From Lingula anatina (taxonomy: Eukaryota > Brachiopoda > Lingulata > Lingulida > Lingulidae), in contig NW_019775620.1 of NCBI RefSeq assembly GCF_001039355.2, positions 62,001 to 126,000 on the forward strand: a stretch of DNA of 64,000 bases. Direction: 5' to 3'. Of the stretch, positions 61,375 to 64,000 are shown piece after piece. A program made the position numbers and the translations under genes. The notes below the pieces were generated by a model. It was not told the DNA's origin. It ran no database searches and saw only the letters and a program-made list of their open reading frames with translations. Numbering within the stretch: position 1 is the stretch's first letter; every line of letters starts with the position of its first letter.

Positions 61375-64000
61375 TTAGTCTGCAAGGTGCTTTAGATCTT
61401 TACAATGAGCTTCCACTAGAGATATGCCCTCAGTTTCGTTTTTATGGAATCGTTTTAACCACTGGTGAATTAGAATATTGTGGTACCTGTAAAATAAATA
61501 TCTCTAAAATAAAAAATTGTGTTTTCAAGCAAAACAGCCTTATTGAATAGTTTCGTTCAATTAAATCCCACAATAAATGTAATATACATTTGCCTATAGC
61601 CCAGTAAACGAACGAAATTTCCCCTTTTCAGTTAAAAACTGTTTAAAAAAAGGCTTCTCAACTGAACCAGGTCCAGTAATGGACGAATGTATCCCAGATA
61701 ATTTACACCACAACCAAACAGTAAGGTAGATATTTTCTTCTGCTTCGACTAATATTGCTAAAATCACCGCCAGATTGGACCTCTTCGAAAACAACTCGAT
61801 ACCTTACCTCGGCTTTTGAAAAAACTGGAAATATTTGTCTGTGTCTAATCTTGGGAAGATCCTGTCGAATCCTCCCCGCCTGCTGTTCTCGTCTATTGTG
61901 TCAACGAGGACCCGGATGTCATCCGGTGTTAAATTGTCCAGGATAGTAGACAGAATCGTCTGGAAAATAAAAAAAAAATATTGGGACAATGCAAGTGATC
62001 AGATCTACACTGGAACACGCTTGTTCAGTTTCGCACCCGGGACTTAGAAATCAACAAAGTGACAAGATTGAAACGACCCAGAAAAAGAGCACATAAAATC
62101 ACATATCCAGACATTCAATATGATGAAAACCTTACAATTTGTAACACTGTAACTCTTGGCAGCAAAATGGATGACACGGAATTATTTTATGTCAGATATA
62201 CAGTAAAATCCTAAACGTGATGCGAAGGCCTTCTTTCACATTTTTTTAAATGACGTTCTGTTTGTCAAAAAAACCTTGAACCCCACTTCAATCTGTGCTG
62301 CATAGACATGAGTTCGATAAAATACAAACCTCGTTCTTGTAGTTATCACAATAATATTTCTGTTTTGCTTTCTCTTCGCCAGACAACGTTTGTGACCACC
62401 ACCGTTTGTCCAGCAGTAAGTGGTCAGGAACGTCAGACCCACTGGAATAAAAGTATCGGCTTTCTTCACCATGATACAAATGCAAATTCCCTCTTTATAA
62501 ACTAGGCATATTTTCCCTTTTGAGTCATGACATTTTTGCCCCTAACAATAGAGAGCCTTCCTCCAAGATGAACGATCGAAACGTGATGCTTCATAGGTAT
62601 TATATATTTAGTCATTTTTAGAAACCACTTTTACCATCATTACGCTTGAGACAGCGAATTGTTTGTATTGTAGCAATGAGGATATTAGGAACAGATCAAT
62701 ATGCAATGTGATAAATGTTTAAATTTTTTTCTATTACTACTAGATAACTTGTAAGTCGTTTTCAATAGAGGCTGTCATTTAAACACAATTCATAAATATA
62801 GTAAGCTTTACCAACAAATGAAGAACAGTTTGTAGCTAGTTCAAGTTAAAATATCCCAGTATTATGAGAAAATGATTTACACAGTTGTCCAGAGCGGAAT
62901 GTCTTACCTAGTGTTACTATTCTCTTTGTCTGTACTCTGATCACCAGGAATTCTGAACCCGGCCAAATTCAGCATGTCCTTGGCCATGGGGTCATTGACC
63001 GGGCGGAAGTGACCGGAGTGTGGGTATAACCTGTATAATGTAAAGGAGTAGATTCATTCAGTAAGTCTGATATCAGAAGATACATCGTAGCCGATGAAAG
63101 TCTCAAAATAAGCTTCTTAATACCCTGTATGCCGAGGTTGCGACCACGTGGAATACTAATTTTTGTCGACTTTCACATCCTTCAAAGTTAAGTTGGGGCT
63201 TTGACAATAATTGAAAGCCAACATCAAATTCATTCATCAGAGTTAAATAACTTTAAATATTAGTGCCCTTTTCTTTTATTACATATTTTGAAAAACTCTT
63301 ACCCAGGTGCTATGTTGACCTCTAGGACCCAAGGCTTCAAGTTCTGGTCCAGAAGTATATCAAAACCGAACAGCTCATGCCCGCTGTATTTGCTCTGCAG
63401 GTAAATTTGTACTCCCTCATTTATCTCGGACTCTCCGCTGTTTTGAGGGAAAAACAACAGTTACTTTATGCATACGAACAATGGGATTTTATGGAAGAGA
63501 GAGCATGACCTTTTTCGAAACATACTTCTTGTTAGCAGCTGTTAATGAAAGAACTGGCCACTAAAACTGTAAATGCGTGTGGGTCTATTGAAACAAAGTA
63601 AATATAAATCCTGGAAGATATGGGAAAAAACTTACCTACTTTTGGGCATGGCTAATTTTCATTTACTGCGAATATAGCAGACTTTACAATTTCAAACGCC
63701 AAACAAGGATACCCTATTTGTTTTCCATCGCATATAGGTCATTGTCATAGCTCCAAAATAGTTCATTGTCTAAGTTTCAAAATTACGTAGCTTAATTCAC
63801 CGTTAGTATTATATAAAGATTCATCGCTAACTCATACTTATGTAAGATACATGTTACATTCTTTTAGGTTTGTTCGATTCCAATTCACTTCCTCATACAC
63901 AGCAATGTTTTCGTATGAGATGGTGCCAGAGAGGTAAACGGGTGAATTTACCTGATAATCGTTTTAAGGACGATATCTTTGATTTCCTCCCATATTGGCA
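61375..64000 (-). CDS. TTLL4: TTLL4-like amino-acid ligase C, 3' part only
   Basis: The last six coding exons are visible and the rest runs off the right edge: 63952-64000 (cut), 63303-63437, 62908-63030, 62330-62441, 61808-61959, 61375-61486. Sizes and phases are the same as in gene B, except the last exon, which ends as in gene A (112 nt). Motifs are [18 protein letters not shown], with the catalytic E-x-N, then [39 protein letters not shown] and YFQFFQKPR. All visible junctions are GT-AG and the frame is open to the TAA at 61375-61377. It is closer to gene B than to gene A. Whether it also begins with a signal-peptide exon cannot be seen here. Confidence 0.88.

Overview
This is an intron-rich animal nuclear DNA window, AT-rich and full of microsatellites and decayed DNA transposons, with one 673-base N gap (22622-23294) and a single N at 42795. 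The gene families and repeat types (Kolobok/THAP, Tc1, L2/Rex1-like LINE, many MITEs) suit a marine invertebrate. I cannot name the phylum or species.

All well-supported host genes lie on the minus strand and form two tandem arrays. The first (2308-33143) holds three carnosine-synthase-like (CARNS1 family) genes. Each has eight coding exons and encodes about 906-909 residues, with the catalytic ATP-grasp half in one 1251-nt last exon. Copies 1 and 2 are near-duplicates within a repeated block of about 12 kb; copy 3 is more diverged. Copy 1 has a 284-bp MITE inside its third coding exon, which breaks the frame unless it is spliced out.

The second array (36185 to the right edge) holds three TTLL4-type tubulin-tyrosine-ligase-like genes. 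Two are complete (15 coding exons; 567 and 584 aa) and the third is cut by the window edge. In both complete genes, the long N-terminal region usual in TTLL4 is replaced by a short exon that looks like a secretory signal peptide, followed by a short Cys-containing segment. That points to a secreted or lumenal amino-acid ligase, which would be unusual for this family. CARNS and TTLL enzymes are both ATP-grasp ligases that join amino acids, so the window is a local cluster of two unrelated ATP-grasp ligase families.

The spaces between genes hold mobile DNA. There is a 1.1-kb MITE with near-perfect long TIRs (7192-8304) and a 2.3-kb Kolobok-like element with a broken THAP domain between TTAA sites (10873-13161). 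A 5'-truncated LINE with an open RT frame sits inside another MITE (24341-26150). A decayed LINE RT lies at 27440-27936, and a dead Tc1-type element (55730-57115) lies in an intron of the second TTLL gene. Two further MITE families are scattered through the TTLL array. I found no RNA genes, CRISPR arrays or operons, and none would be expected for this kind of DNA.
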